From NCBI RefSeq assembly GCF_000327065.1, contig NC_019936.1, positions 4,058,001 to 4,122,000 on the forward strand: a DNA stretch of 64,000 bases. The letters run 5' to 3'. The position numbers and the translations under genes were made by a program. This stretch comes from Stutzerimonas stutzeri RCH2. Its GTDB lineage: Bacteria; Pseudomonadota; Gammaproteobacteria; Pseudomonadales; Pseudomonadaceae. Below, piece by piece: positions 26,538 through 34,575 of the stretch (position 1 is its first letter; the number at the start of each line of letters is the position of its first letter). Below the pieces are notes generated by a model. The model worked only from the letters and a program-made list of their open reading frames with translations, ran no database searches and was not told the DNA's origin.

Positions 26538-26927
26538 TCAGCGCCGCATCCGCTCGGCCAATCGCAACTGGCGGTAGTCCTCGTGTGTACAGGTACTGGG
26601 TTCATCGCCGGTGAGGTCATAGCAGCGTTGGCCGTAGCCCATCGGCCAATATGCGATGCCTACCGGCGGCCAGAAAATCGAAGCCACCCTAAAGCGGCTT
26701 CGCAGCTTGCCGCTCTTGACCGTCATTGATTGACGATCTACCAGCCGGTAGGGAATACCGCCCGCCGCGCCCCATGAGAACGGACGGCTGCGCACAAGCC
26801 CCTGATCGAAACTGGCGGGGCGTTCGTTGACGAGGAGTCGAGTTTCATCCGGCAATTTGAACCAAGCCCCGGTCGAACAACCAGTGACGAACAAAACGAG
26901 GGGAAACAACAGGGTACGGGCTTGCAT
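26538..26927 (-). CDS. Small lipoprotein of unknown function
   Basis: A 129-residue predicted lipoprotein with lipobox VTGCS. The mature part holds SWGAAGGIPYRLVDRQS and ends in basic residues. The ATG at 26927 is supported by AAGGA eight bases upstream; an in-frame TTG two codons earlier is less likely. I recognise no family. Base composition is lower in GC than the surrounding core genes. Confidence 0.65.
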   Translation of the reverse strand: MQARTLLFPLVLFVTGCSTGAWFKLPDETRLLVNERPASFDQGLVRSRPFSWGAAGGIPYRLVDRQSMTVKSGKLRSRFRVASIFWPPVGIAYWPMGYGQRCYDLTGDEPSTCTHEDYRQLRLAERMRR

Positions 26928-27035
26928 ACACAATCCTTGAAAAGAAAGGCGACATTCCTTTGCGCGGTGGGCGCGCGCAGCCGCTCAGAGGGTCAAATGA
27001 TCAGATCCGCCAGCAAAAACGAATAACTGCAGCCG

Positions 27036-27710
27036 TCAATAAACGCCATCACGACCAAAGCGGGGGATGAACAGCTCGGCAGCAGCTTTACGTACCGGCT
27101 CAGACTGGACTGGCTCACCTTGGGCCGTATTGATCACCACATCGCCACCGAGCGCCTGCACGACCGTCGGCTGCGCCAGCAAGGAGGCAAGTGCGTTCCG
27201 ACCCGCCTGGGTGTAGTCATAGATGCGGTCGGACCCGCGGGCATGTGCCACTGCCAGCTGCTGACCTGTTTGATCGATCAACTCGGCACGCAACGAATAA
27301 GTAAGAATCTCGCCAATAGCGGCCTCACTTTTCCATTCCTGAATGGAAACGTCGAGCAACAGCACACCCGGTTTCGATGCTGCTTTCGCGCCGACATCAG
27401 CCACGCGCGCAGCGACGTCTTCACGTTCAAAGCCACCGATAAGCGCTGCTTGCAGATCGCTGGCCAAGGGGCGGCCAGAGCGGGTATTTACGTCATAGGG
27501 AATGTAGTAACTGCCTCGAACAAGCCCTACGAACGTACCTTTCTTGTTGCCAGATACCACGTAGGGTCGGGCGTCGGACACTCTCACTTCCACCGACTGG
27601 GGAGGGACGCTCGGCATTGAAGGAAAACTGTGTGGGTAATCGACCTTCCTGCCATAGGCACACCCGGTGAGCATGAGACAAATGATTGCAAACCAAACAA
27701 AGCGAGGCAT
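27036..27710 (-). CDS. Lipoprotein, possibly YajG-like
   Basis: A 224-residue predicted lipoprotein with lipobox LTGC. The segment VEVRVSDARPYVVSGNKKG and later LLDVSIQEWKSEAAIGEILTYSLRAELID suggest a YajG-type fold, but the match is by impression only. An alternative ATG lies nine bases upstream. It belongs to the lower-GC accessory patch. Confidence 0.62.
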   Translation of the reverse strand: MPRFVWFAIICLMLTGCAYGRKVDYPHSFPSMPSVPPQSVEVRVSDARPYVVSGNKKGTFVGLVRGSYYIPYDVNTRSGRPLASDLQAALIGGFEREDVAARVADVGAKAASKPGVLLLDVSIQEWKSEAAIGEILTYSLRAELIDQTGQQLAVAHARGSDRIYDYTQAGRNALASLLAQPTVVQALGGDVVINTAQGEPVQSEPVRKAAAELFIPRFGRDGVY

Positions 27711-27919
27711 ATCCGGCATCCATTCCAGTTGAGCAGGGTTTCACATACACATAGGTATCACCTCATCACCAACGTCGATCGTTAGGCGATGTGGCGATAG
27801 CGAAAGCACGCATGATACTTAATTGCCAGCATCCAAAAACAGGGCAGTCTGTTTATTGGCGAATCCAGCGAAAAACGGCGTTCCCTTTTCGCTTTTTCCT
27901 TTTTCCTTTTTCGCTTTGC

Positions 27920-28297
27920 TGGGTTCAGTTCGATAAAGCGAGAACATGCAAGTAGATAGGTTTCAGTTTGTACGACGCTCGATTTATAGGGACTTTCCCA
28001 AAGCGTTCCAGACCGGCCTTCCAATCAATTTCGATACCGAGTGGCTCGTGCAGCGAGTGCTTTCATCAACTGACCTAGCTCTGCTATCGCCTCACCCGGA
28101 GCCAGCAGCAAATGCACATGGTTCGTCATCAAGCAGTACGCATAGATCGTGACGCCAAAGGCATCCTTCAGCTCACGCAGATCAGCCAGGTATCGCTGGT
28201 AATCTTCGTCAGCGGCGAATACGACCTGGCGGTTGTGGCCTCGCTGGACGACATGGTGCGGGTAGTTCGCTAAAACAAGACGGCCCGTCCTGGGCAT
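27920..28297 (-). pseudogene. Decayed REP-associated tyrosine transposase (RAYT, Y1_Tnp)
   Basis: The N-terminal 90 codons encode a recognisable RAYT: NYPHHVVQRGHNRQVVF, the HUH-like motif MTNHVHLLL and a candidate catalytic Tyr in RATRYRN. An in-frame TGA at 28025-28027 stands where an Arg codon (CGA) would be expected. The same frame then continues with GRSGTLWE and SVVQTETYLLACSRFIELNP. After ELNP the homology stops and the frame enters a purine-rich tract (27870-27915). So the gene is interrupted by a nonsense mutation and has lost its 3' end. RAYTs mobilise REP palindromes. Confidence 0.85.
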
Positions 28298-28380
28298 AGT
28301 GGTGTTCTCCGCTCCGTGGGTAAGGCGTCAGAGTAGTGAAGACCCGAAAAGCGGTCTGGAGCACATGTCACATAGGGCTG

Positions 28381-28407
28381 AAAATAAATCTGCTCCTTTT
28401 CCTTTTT
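28381..28407 (-). repeat. Degenerate copy of the 20-bp repeat
   Basis: AAAATAAATCTGCTCCTTTT resembles the repeat at 28859-28919 with a TC/CT change. It lies about 85 bases upstream of the RAYT remnant. Confidence 0.6.
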
Positions 28408-28410
28408 CAC

Positions 28411-28749
28411 TTATTCATCATAATCCTTGGGTTTATTGTAATCATACTCAATATTAAACCGGCCATCAGGGTAAAGAATAAATACCAACCCCCAAATACG
28501 ACGCCCATCCTTTTTCAGCAGATCATCCCGAAGGAAAAGAGCGGCACCAAGCCCCTCCCAAAGGGACTCCGGAGTCGTCTCAAATCCACCCTCCTCATAT
28601 TTCTTGCCTTGATACATAAGCCACTGGGAGCCTGAAGCCATTTTGCAAAATATCTGTACACGGCAACCAGCGCTGTCCCATGAGCGCCCATCTATAAAAC
28701 CTAAAACATATTCCGCCAACCGCTCATATGCTTCTTCCACAGCATTCAT
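28411..28749 (-). CDS. YezG-type (DUF600) immunity protein, orphan
   Basis: A 112-residue acidic protein. The C-terminal part RRIWGLVFILYPDGRFNIEYDYN is the hallmark of the YezG/DUF600 immunity family, known to neutralise polymorphic nuclease toxins such as the Bacillus LXG toxins. The ATG at 28749 has GAGG six bases upstream. No toxin gene is adjacent. It is distinctly AT-richer than the core genes, which points to acquisition by transfer, and it sits between RAYT-associated repeats. Confidence 0.78.
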   Translation of the reverse strand: MNAVEEAYERLAEYVLGFIDGRSWDSAGCRVQIFCKMASGSQWLMYQGKKYEEGGFETTPESLWEGLGAALFLRDDLLKKDGRRIWGLVFILYPDGRFNIEYDYNKPKDYDE

Positions 28750-28858
28750 TACAGACCTCACTGCTCAAACCGAAAAGGCGCCAACTTACATCTATAGTCG
28801 CCAGAACTCTAAACTCACTCGGTCTAACGCCATCACCTGACGGATACTTAACTTCTGA

Positions 28859-28919
28859 AAAAGGGGACAGATTTATTTATTTGCGCATCACCAGTCAAAA
28901 AATAAATCTGTCCCCTTTT
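28859..28919. repeat. Perfect 20-bp inverted repeat with 21-base spacer
   Basis: AAAAGGGGACAGATTTATTT is followed after 21 bases by its exact reverse complement. Another copy is at 31210-31229 and a degenerate one at 28381. It resembles sequences found beside RAYT genes in gammaproteobacteria. Confidence 0.9.
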
Positions 28920-28985
28920 CCGCTTGAGTCGACGGGGAAGTTCAGGCCAGTAACCTGACTCCCGAACGCTGTCAGCCTGCTCGTT

Positions 28986-29891
28986 TCATTCACCACTTGC
29001 CGCCGCACAAAGCTGCCTGCGCAGCCACCGCAGTCCGACCGAGGCATCCTGCTGCCGATGCCAGATCAAGCTGACCTGCACCGGTGCCATGGCCATCGGT
29101 AGCGGGAACACCTGCAAGGCGTACTGCTCGGCGAAATGCTCAGCCAGTGCCTTGGGTACGGTGCCGAGCAAACGGGTCTGCGATACCACCGAGGGAATCG
29201 CCAGATAGTGGGGCACCAGCAGTTGCACCTTGCGCTGCACCTTGGACGACCCCAGCACTATCTCCAGCGGTGAGCCGCGCCCGGCACGCGGATGCACCGA
29301 AACATGACTGGCGTTCTGGTACTGCGCCAGCGTCAGTTGCTGCTGTATCGCCGGGTGGTCGGCACTGGCAATCACCGCCAGCTCTTCTTCGCGCAGCGGC
29401 TCGTATCTCAACTCGTCGTCGAAGTGCAGATAGTCGATCGCTAGATCCAGCTCGCCGGTCCTCAGGCGCTTGACCAGGGTGTCGGCATCATCGGATTGCA
29501 CCGACAGCACCAGACGCGGTGCCAGTGCCTGCAGCCGGGACAGCGCGACCGGCAGGAATACCGCCTGCGCATAGTCATTCATCGACACCCGGAAGGTCAG
29601 TTCGCTGCCGGTATCAATCCCGGCCTGCGGCGCAAGGCCTGTGCGCAGCAAATGCAGGGCTTCGCGTACCGGCCCATACAGGGCCTGGGCCTGTGGCGTC
29701 GGCAGCATGCCGCGTGCGGTGCGCTGGAACAGCGGCTCGCCGAGTTGCTTGCGCAGGCGAGCCAGGGCGTTGCTGACGGTTGACTGGCTGAGGTGCAGGC
29801 GCACGGCGGCGCGTGACAGGTTCTGCTCCTGCATCAGGGCATCGAATACCAGCAGCAGGTTGAGGTCGAGCTGGCGCAAATTCGTAATCAT
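28986..29891 (-). CDS. LysR-family transcriptional regulator
   Basis: A 301-residue regulator. The N-terminal winged helix-turn-helix is clear (NLLLVFDALMQEQNLSRAAVRLHLSQSTVSNALARLRK). The effector domain follows (TFRVSMNDYAQAVFLPVAL). The ATG at 29891 is preferred to the TTG before it. It is divergent from the hydroxylase-fusion gene, with only about 36 bases between, and the space is filled by a perfect palindrome. It is very likely to control itself and that gene. Confidence 0.9.
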   Translation of the reverse strand: MITNLRQLDLNLLLVFDALMQEQNLSRAAVRLHLSQSTVSNALARLRKQLGEPLFQRTARGMLPTPQAQALYGPVREALHLLRTGLAPQAGIDTGSELTFRVSMNDYAQAVFLPVALSRLQALAPRLVLSVQSDDADTLVKRLRTGELDLAIDYLHFDDELRYEPLREEELAVIASADHPAIQQQLTLAQYQNASHVSVHPRAGRGSPLEIVLGSSKVQRKVQLLVPHYLAIPSVVSQTRLLGTVPKALAEHFAEQYALQVFPLPMAMAPVQVSLIWHRQQDASVGLRWLRRQLCAAASGE

Positions 29892-29902
29892 CAATAACTA
29901 TC

Positions 29903-29924
29903 TTTTCAAATATCCATTTGAAAA
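29903..29924. promoter_or_regulatory. Perfect 22-bp palindrome, probable LysR operator
   Basis: TTTTCAAAT - ATCC - ATTTGAAAA: nine-base arms around a four-base centre, in the gap between the LysR gene and its divergent neighbour. It fits a LysR recognition site (T-N11-A dyad). Confidence 0.75.
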
Positions 29925-29978
29925 ATAATGATGCCCGCCCTTATCGTCCAGTCAATAAACAGACTGGACGGGCGCGAA

Positions 29979-31139
29979 ATGCAGTTCGATACAACCAGCT
30001 TTCGGGCGCGCTATCGCGCCAGTATCAAGCCCGGCTACAACGCCTGGCTGCATGGCGGCTTTGTGTTGCTGTTCGGTGCGCTGTGCATCGGCTTCCTGTT
30101 GAGCCGGGTTGCCGCCCCATCACCCTGGGAGTGGCTGACGGTGCCGCTGGCGCTGATCTTCTACAACTGGGGCGAGTACAAGATTCACAAGAATCTGGGG
30201 CACGTCAAACACGGCTTCAGCAAGCTGTTCTATCAGCGCCATACCGGTGATCACCACAGTTTCTTCGCCTATGGGCAGATGAACTACGAAACCCCCAGGG
30301 ACTGGCGGGTGATTTTCTTCCCGGCCTGGCTGATTGCGGTGTACGCCACCATCAACCTCACGCTCTTCTGGGTACTCAGTCAGTGGAACAGCAATGTGGC
30401 GGCGCTGTTCTGCGCCACCCTGCTGCTGGGTTACCTCGCCTACGAGACCATGCATGCCAGCGAGCACCTGCCGGAACAGCACCCGCTGCTGAAAATGCCA
30501 GGCCTGCGCCGCATGCGCCGGCTGCACGAGCTGCACCATGCCCGCGAGCTGATGCACAACTTCAATTTCAATATCGTGTTCCCGCTCTGGGACTGGCTGT
30601 ATGGAACGTTGTACTGGGAAGCTGAGGGCGCTGAATCAGACCAGCCAATGACCCGTATACAGCAGCATGTGGATATCCAGCGCTCGCCGGATCTGCTGCT
30701 GGCCTATCTTGCTACGCCGACACGCTGGCACGAGTGGCATCACTACCCGGTGTCGATCAAAGGCCCCAGCGGCACCCTGGGCGCCGGCAGCCGGTTTGAA
30801 TACAGCAGCGAGCGCGCCAGCTATCTGCTGTGGGATGTGCTTGAGTATCTGCCGGGGCAGCGCTGGACCGCACGGGCACGCGGCAACTACGGCCTGCAGA
30901 TGCGGGTCACCTATGAATGCAGCCCGCAGGGCACCGGCAGCCGCTTCACCCGCAGCATGGAGTATCGCTTTGACCACCTGTTCGGCCGCCTGGCCAACCG
31001 GCTGTTTTTGCACAGACGCCTGCAGCAGGATTCCGCTGATTTGCTCAAGCATCTGGGGATTGTCGCCGAGCACGTGATCCCCTCCGCAGGCACGGCTTCC
31101 ATGAACGGCTTACAGGCTGGTGGAACCCGGGTCAGATGA
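29979..31139 (+). CDS. Fatty acid hydroxylase/sterol desaturase fused to an SRPBCC domain
   Basis: A 386-residue protein (start at 29979; an ATG at 29928 would add 17 residues). The N-terminal two thirds is a membrane di-iron hydroxylase with His motifs HKNLGH, HTGDHH, HASEH and HELHH between hydrophobic helices. From about residue 225 it turns into a soluble region starting QQHVDIQRSPDLLLAYLATPTRWHEW, typical of SRPBCC/polyketide-cyclase-type ligand-binding domains. The fusion suggests that the second domain holds the lipid substrate or product. It is controlled by the divergent LysR gene. Confidence 0.8.
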   Translation: MQFDTTSFRARYRASIKPGYNAWLHGGFVLLFGALCIGFLLSRVAAPSPWEWLTVPLALIFYNWGEYKIHKNLGHVKHGFSKLFYQRHTGDHHSFFAYGQMNYETPRDWRVIFFPAWLIAVYATINLTLFWVLSQWNSNVAALFCATLLLGYLAYETMHASEHLPEQHPLLKMPGLRRMRRLHELHHARELMHNFNFNIVFPLWDWLYGTLYWEAEGAESDQPMTRIQQHVDIQRSPDLLLAYLATPTRWHEWHHYPVSIKGPSGTLGAGSRFEYSSERASYLLWDVLEYLPGQRWTARARGNYGLQMRVTYECSPQGTGSRFTRSMEYRFDHLFGRLANRLFLHRRLQQDSADLLKHLGIVAEHVIPSAGTASMNGLQAGGTRVR

Positions 31140-31464
31140 GCATTCAGCGATGAAGATTCAGCCCGCCTCACCGCCCTCCCCCAACCACCGCACCGCCCAC
31201 GCAATACGGAAAAGGGGACAGATTTATTTTTCCGTGAACGCTCGCGGCTTGCCTTGCCCTTTGTCGCCCGCTATCGCGGGACATTCAGTTGACGATGGCG
31301 GCATCGCTTTCGCGCCAATTTGGCCTCAGCCATACCAAATGCAGCCGAAACAGGACGACTAAAAGGGCGTATATGACGAGAACCGACCGGTCAGCCGGCA
31401 AGCGACAACCAGGCTATATCGCCGGTGATAGAGTCGGCCACCCCATTTGATCACTGGAGAAACC
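31140..31464. other. Gene-free stretch with a copy of the 20-bp repeat
   Basis: About 325 bases without a convincing gene. It includes the repeat copy listed separately and then unremarkable sequence up to the DUF2147 ribosome site. Confidence 0.6.
31206..31235. repeat. Third copy of the 20-bp repeat within a short hairpin
   Basis: The exact 20-mer AAAAGGGGACAGATTTATTT (31210-31229) is framed by ACGGAAAA and TTTTCCGT, an eight-base inverted repeat. Confidence 0.88.
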
Positions 31465-31911
31465 ATGCGCCCACTGTTCAACGCCATGCTGCTGGCCCTG
31501 CCGCTCGCACTCTCTTCGCTGGCCTCAGCCGCCGACTCGCCTGCTGGGCGCTGGCAGACCATCGACGACGAGACCGGCAAGCCCAAGTCCATCGTCGAGA
31601 TCCAGCAGGCGGCCGACGGCACCCTGACCGGCAAGGTCGCGCAGATTCTCAAGTCGGATCAGGGCGCCAATCCGGTGTGCAGCCAATGCGAAGGCGAGCG
31701 CAAGGACCAGCCCATTACCGGCATGACCATCCTGCAGGACCTCAAGCCGAACGGCGAGCAGGTGTGGAGCGACGGCACCATCCTTGACCCGGCGAAGGGC
31801 AAGACCTACCGCGCCAAGGCGAAACTGCTGGAAGGCGGCGACAAGCTGGAAGTGCGTGGTTACATCGGCATCGAGGCGTTGGGCCGAACGCAGACCTGGG
31901 TGCGCCAGTAA
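31465..31911 (+). CDS. Secreted DUF2147 protein
   Basis: A 148-residue exported protein. The signal peptide ends at SLASAAD. The mature part has the DUF2147 pattern: GRWQTIDDETGKPKSIVEI, VCSQCEGERKDQPITGMTIL and GKTYRAKAKLLEGGDKLEVRG. The CSQC pair is conserved in the family. GGAG lies nine bases before the ATG. Function unknown. Confidence 0.87.
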   Translation: MRPLFNAMLLALPLALSSLASAADSPAGRWQTIDDETGKPKSIVEIQQAADGTLTGKVAQILKSDQGANPVCSQCEGERKDQPITGMTILQDLKPNGEQVWSDGTILDPAKGKTYRAKAKLLEGGDKLEVRGYIGIEALGRTQTWVRQ

Positions 31912-31998
31912 GGCCACCCTCGCCACGGCAGGTCATGCCGCACGTCATGCTGCGTCAATGACCCTAGCCGTGCTGGTATGGGGCGGCGACAGACACCG

Positions 31999-32724
31999 TC
32001 AGCCTTGTGCCAGCCGCTGCAGCGCGGCGCGATCCAGGCAGCGATAACGGAACGACGGCCGGCCGATCTGCCCGTAGTGAAAGGATTCTTCCAACAGCTG
32101 CATATCGTTCAGGTGCTTGAGGTATTTGCGCACCGAGACGCGCGACATGCCGGTGGCCGAGAGCAGGGTTTCGCTGGTGAAACTCTCGTCCTCCAGCGCG
32201 AGGATCGCCTGTGCCACCTGCGCCAGCGACGCCGGGGTCAGCCCCTTGGGCAGGTCGCCGGGGCGACGCGCATCTGCCGCAGCAGGTTGACTGAACAGCC
32301 GATCGATATCGCCCTGGCCGAGCTGATCCGGCAGGCGAGCCAGCGACTCACGGGCGCGACGGCACGCCTCGATGGCATCGCGAAAGCGCTCGAAACTGAA
32401 CGGCTTGACCAGGTAATCCCGCGCGCCGAGACGCTGCGCCGCGCGTACCGTTTCGATCTCCGAAGCCGCGGTGATCAGCACCGCATCGGTATTGCGGTCC
32501 TGCGCGCGCAGGTGACGGAGCACCTCGAGGCCGGAGCGATTGCGCAGGTAGACATCAAGCAGCAGCAGGTCCACCGGCTCACGTTCGAGCAGCTCCAGCG
32601 CAGCTGGCACGCTCTCGCACTGGCCGACCAACTCGATGCCGTCGAGACGGGCGAGGTAGTCGACATTCAGGCGCATGACCATCGGGTCGTCCTCGACGAT
32701 CAGCACGCGCATGGTGTTTTTCAT
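31999..32724 (-). CDS. CitB/DcuR-type response regulator
   Basis: A 241-residue regulator. The receiver domain has Asp57 (LLLLDVYLRNRSG) and KPFSFERF. The C-terminal helix-turn-helix includes TSETLLSATGMSRVSVRKYL, as in CitB/DcuR/DctR. It overlaps the kinase gene by four bases. With that kinase it likely activates the divergent 2-hydroxycarboxylate transporter gene. Confidence 0.9.
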   Translation of the reverse strand: MKNTMRVLIVEDDPMVMRLNVDYLARLDGIELVGQCESVPAALELLEREPVDLLLLDVYLRNRSGLEVLRHLRAQDRNTDAVLITAASEIETVRAAQRLGARDYLVKPFSFERFRDAIEACRRARESLARLPDQLGQGDIDRLFSQPAAADARRPGDLPKGLTPASLAQVAQAILALEDESFTSETLLSATGMSRVSVRKYLKHLNDMQLLEESFHYGQIGRPSFRYRCLDRAALQRLAQG

Positions 32725-34331
32725 GGTGCCTCACCTTCCGCGGCGGTCCGATAGGACAATTCGACCTCGAACAGGCTGCCGCGGCCCGCTTCGGAATAGA
32801 CCGCCAGGCTGCCACCCCAGGCCTCGACCTGCTCCTGCACAGCAGCCAAGCCGATGCCGCGCCGCTCGCCCTTGGTCGACACGCCGCGCTCGAATATCTG
32901 CCCGCGCACGGTGGCCTCGATACCGCCACCGCTGTCCTGCACATGCAGCGAGAGCAGCGCTTCGTCGTAGTTCAGCGTCAGGTTGACGCGTCGCTCGTCC
33001 TGCTCGGCCACCGCCTCGAAGGCGTTTTCCAGCAGATTGCCGAGGATGGTAACCAGACCATGAATCTGCTCGGGCGCGGCGGCCGGCAGGGGATGTTCGA
33101 CGTCGACCTGAAAATCGATGCCACGTTCGCGGGCCTCGCTCTGCTTGCCGAGCAGAAAGCCCGCCAGCACCGGCTCACCGATCCCCTCGACCAGGGACGT
33201 CGCCGGCGCCAGCTGGTGATCGGCAAGGTCGCGCAGATAGGCGCGCAGGGCATCCAGATCACCCATCTGTGCCAGGCCGAGCAGCACGTGCAGCTTGTTC
33301 TTGAATTCGTGGGTCGCCGCCCGCAGCGCTTCGGCATAGCGGCTGACACCGGTCAGCTGCTCGGCCAGCGCGTTGACTTCGCTCTTGTCGCGGAAGGTCG
33401 CGATGGCACCGATCACCCGGCCCTGATGACGGATCGGCGCACGATTGGCGAGGATCGCCCGACCGTTGAGGCTGAACTCACGGTCCCGCTGCTCGGTTGC
33501 GCTGGCCAGCACCTCGGGCAGGCCACTGTTGGGCAGGTATTCGGCGATCGGCCGGCCCAGCGGTGGTTTGCCGAGGCCGGTGCTGGCCAGCAGGCGCTCG
33601 GCGGCGGGGTTGACCAGGGTGATGCGCGCCTGGTCGTCAACCGCCAGAACGCCTTCGCGCACCGAGGCCAGCATCGCCTGACGCTCCTCCACCAGCCAGG
33701 TGATCTCGTAGGGTTCCAGCCCCAGCAGCACGCGCTTGATATAGCGTGCCAGCATGTGCGCACCGAGGGCGGTGACCAGCATCAACGCCAGTACACCGAG
33801 CACCACGCCGCGCTGATGAGCCTTGAGCAGTTCGCCGAGCGAAGCCAGGGTGACCCCCACAGAGACGGCACCGAGCACCGCTCCCTCGTCGTTCAGCACC
33901 GGAGCGAAACCGCGAATACTGCGCCCCAGGCTGCCATCGGCACGCGAGGCATAGGTCTCGCCGGCCAGCACCGGGCCTTCGTCGTCGCCGCGAAAGGCCT
34001 GCCCGATGAGGGTCGGCTGCGGGTGCGTCAGGCGCAGGGCGCGCGGATTCATCACCACGATGAAGTCCACACCCAGACGCTGACGCAACCCGTCGATCTC
34101 CCGCTGCAACGAGTTATCCGCGTTGAAATCGGCGGGGCCGGCAAGGGCCAGCTGCACGTCGTCACGCGCGGCAACGCTCTGCGCCAGGTTGGTGACCCGC
34201 GAAGCCTGGCCTTCCTCCAGGGTGTCCTGCAGCTGCACATTGAACAGCCAGAGGGCCAGCGCCAGGGCCAGCACCACCATGACGGCGACCAGCAGCGAGA
34301 TCAGCGTGTTCAGGCGCAAGCGCAAAGCCAT
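32721..34331 (-). CDS. CitA/DcuS-type sensor histidine kinase
   Basis: A 536-residue membrane kinase. TM1 is about residues 9-30 and a periplasmic PAS-like sensor follows (ADGSLGRSIRGFAPVLNDEGAVLG). TM2 is about 175-195, then a cytoplasmic PAS. The phosphoacceptor His lies in THEFKNKLHVLLG, the form typical of CitA/DcuS kinases that sense di- and tricarboxylates. ATP boxes NLLENAFEA, DSGGG and GIGLAAVQ are present. A GTG three bases upstream is an alternative start. Confidence 0.9.
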   Translation of the reverse strand: MALRLRLNTLISLLVAVMVVLALALALWLFNVQLQDTLEEGQASRVTNLAQSVAARDDVQLALAGPADFNADNSLQREIDGLRQRLGVDFIVVMNPRALRLTHPQPTLIGQAFRGDDEGPVLAGETYASRADGSLGRSIRGFAPVLNDEGAVLGAVSVGVTLASLGELLKAHQRGVVLGVLALMLVTALGAHMLARYIKRVLLGLEPYEITWLVEERQAMLASVREGVLAVDDQARITLVNPAAERLLASTGLGKPPLGRPIAEYLPNSGLPEVLASATEQRDREFSLNGRAILANRAPIRHQGRVIGAIATFRDKSEVNALAEQLTGVSRYAEALRAATHEFKNKLHVLLGLAQMGDLDALRAYLRDLADHQLAPATSLVEGIGEPVLAGFLLGKQSEARERGIDFQVDVEHPLPAAAPEQIHGLVTILGNLLENAFEAVAEQDERRVNLTLNYDEALLSLHVQDSGGGIEATVRGQIFERGVSTKGERRGIGLAAVQEQVEAWGGSLAVYSEAGRGSLFEVELSYRTAAEGEAP

Positions 34332-34575
34332 CACTCCATTTCATGTGGCGGACGCTCGATGCGCCGCGCTAGAGGGCCGGATCGAGCCAGCCCGGCAATC
34401 GCGGGTCAAGCTCGGCTCTGCTTTTTTTAGTTTCGTAATGGTTTTTTAACTTCGCCAAACATTGGCGGCGAAGCAACTCTGCTTAAGGTAGCCCCGCCGC
34501 GGTTGTCCGACCGCGTCTTCGCAACCATCACCCGTGCGTGCGCCACCCGGCTGCCACGTTCGAAGGAGTACAACA

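Noticed and set aside
27782..28024. Separate small gene after the RAYT stop
   Set aside because: It is the continuation of the same RAYT frame beyond the TGA, followed by unrelated basic residues.
34446..34560. Sigma54 promoter for the 2-hydroxycarboxylate transporter
   Set aside because: TGGC and TGC elements occur near 34465-34480 but the GG-to-GC spacing is wrong, and CitB-type regulators do not use sigma54.
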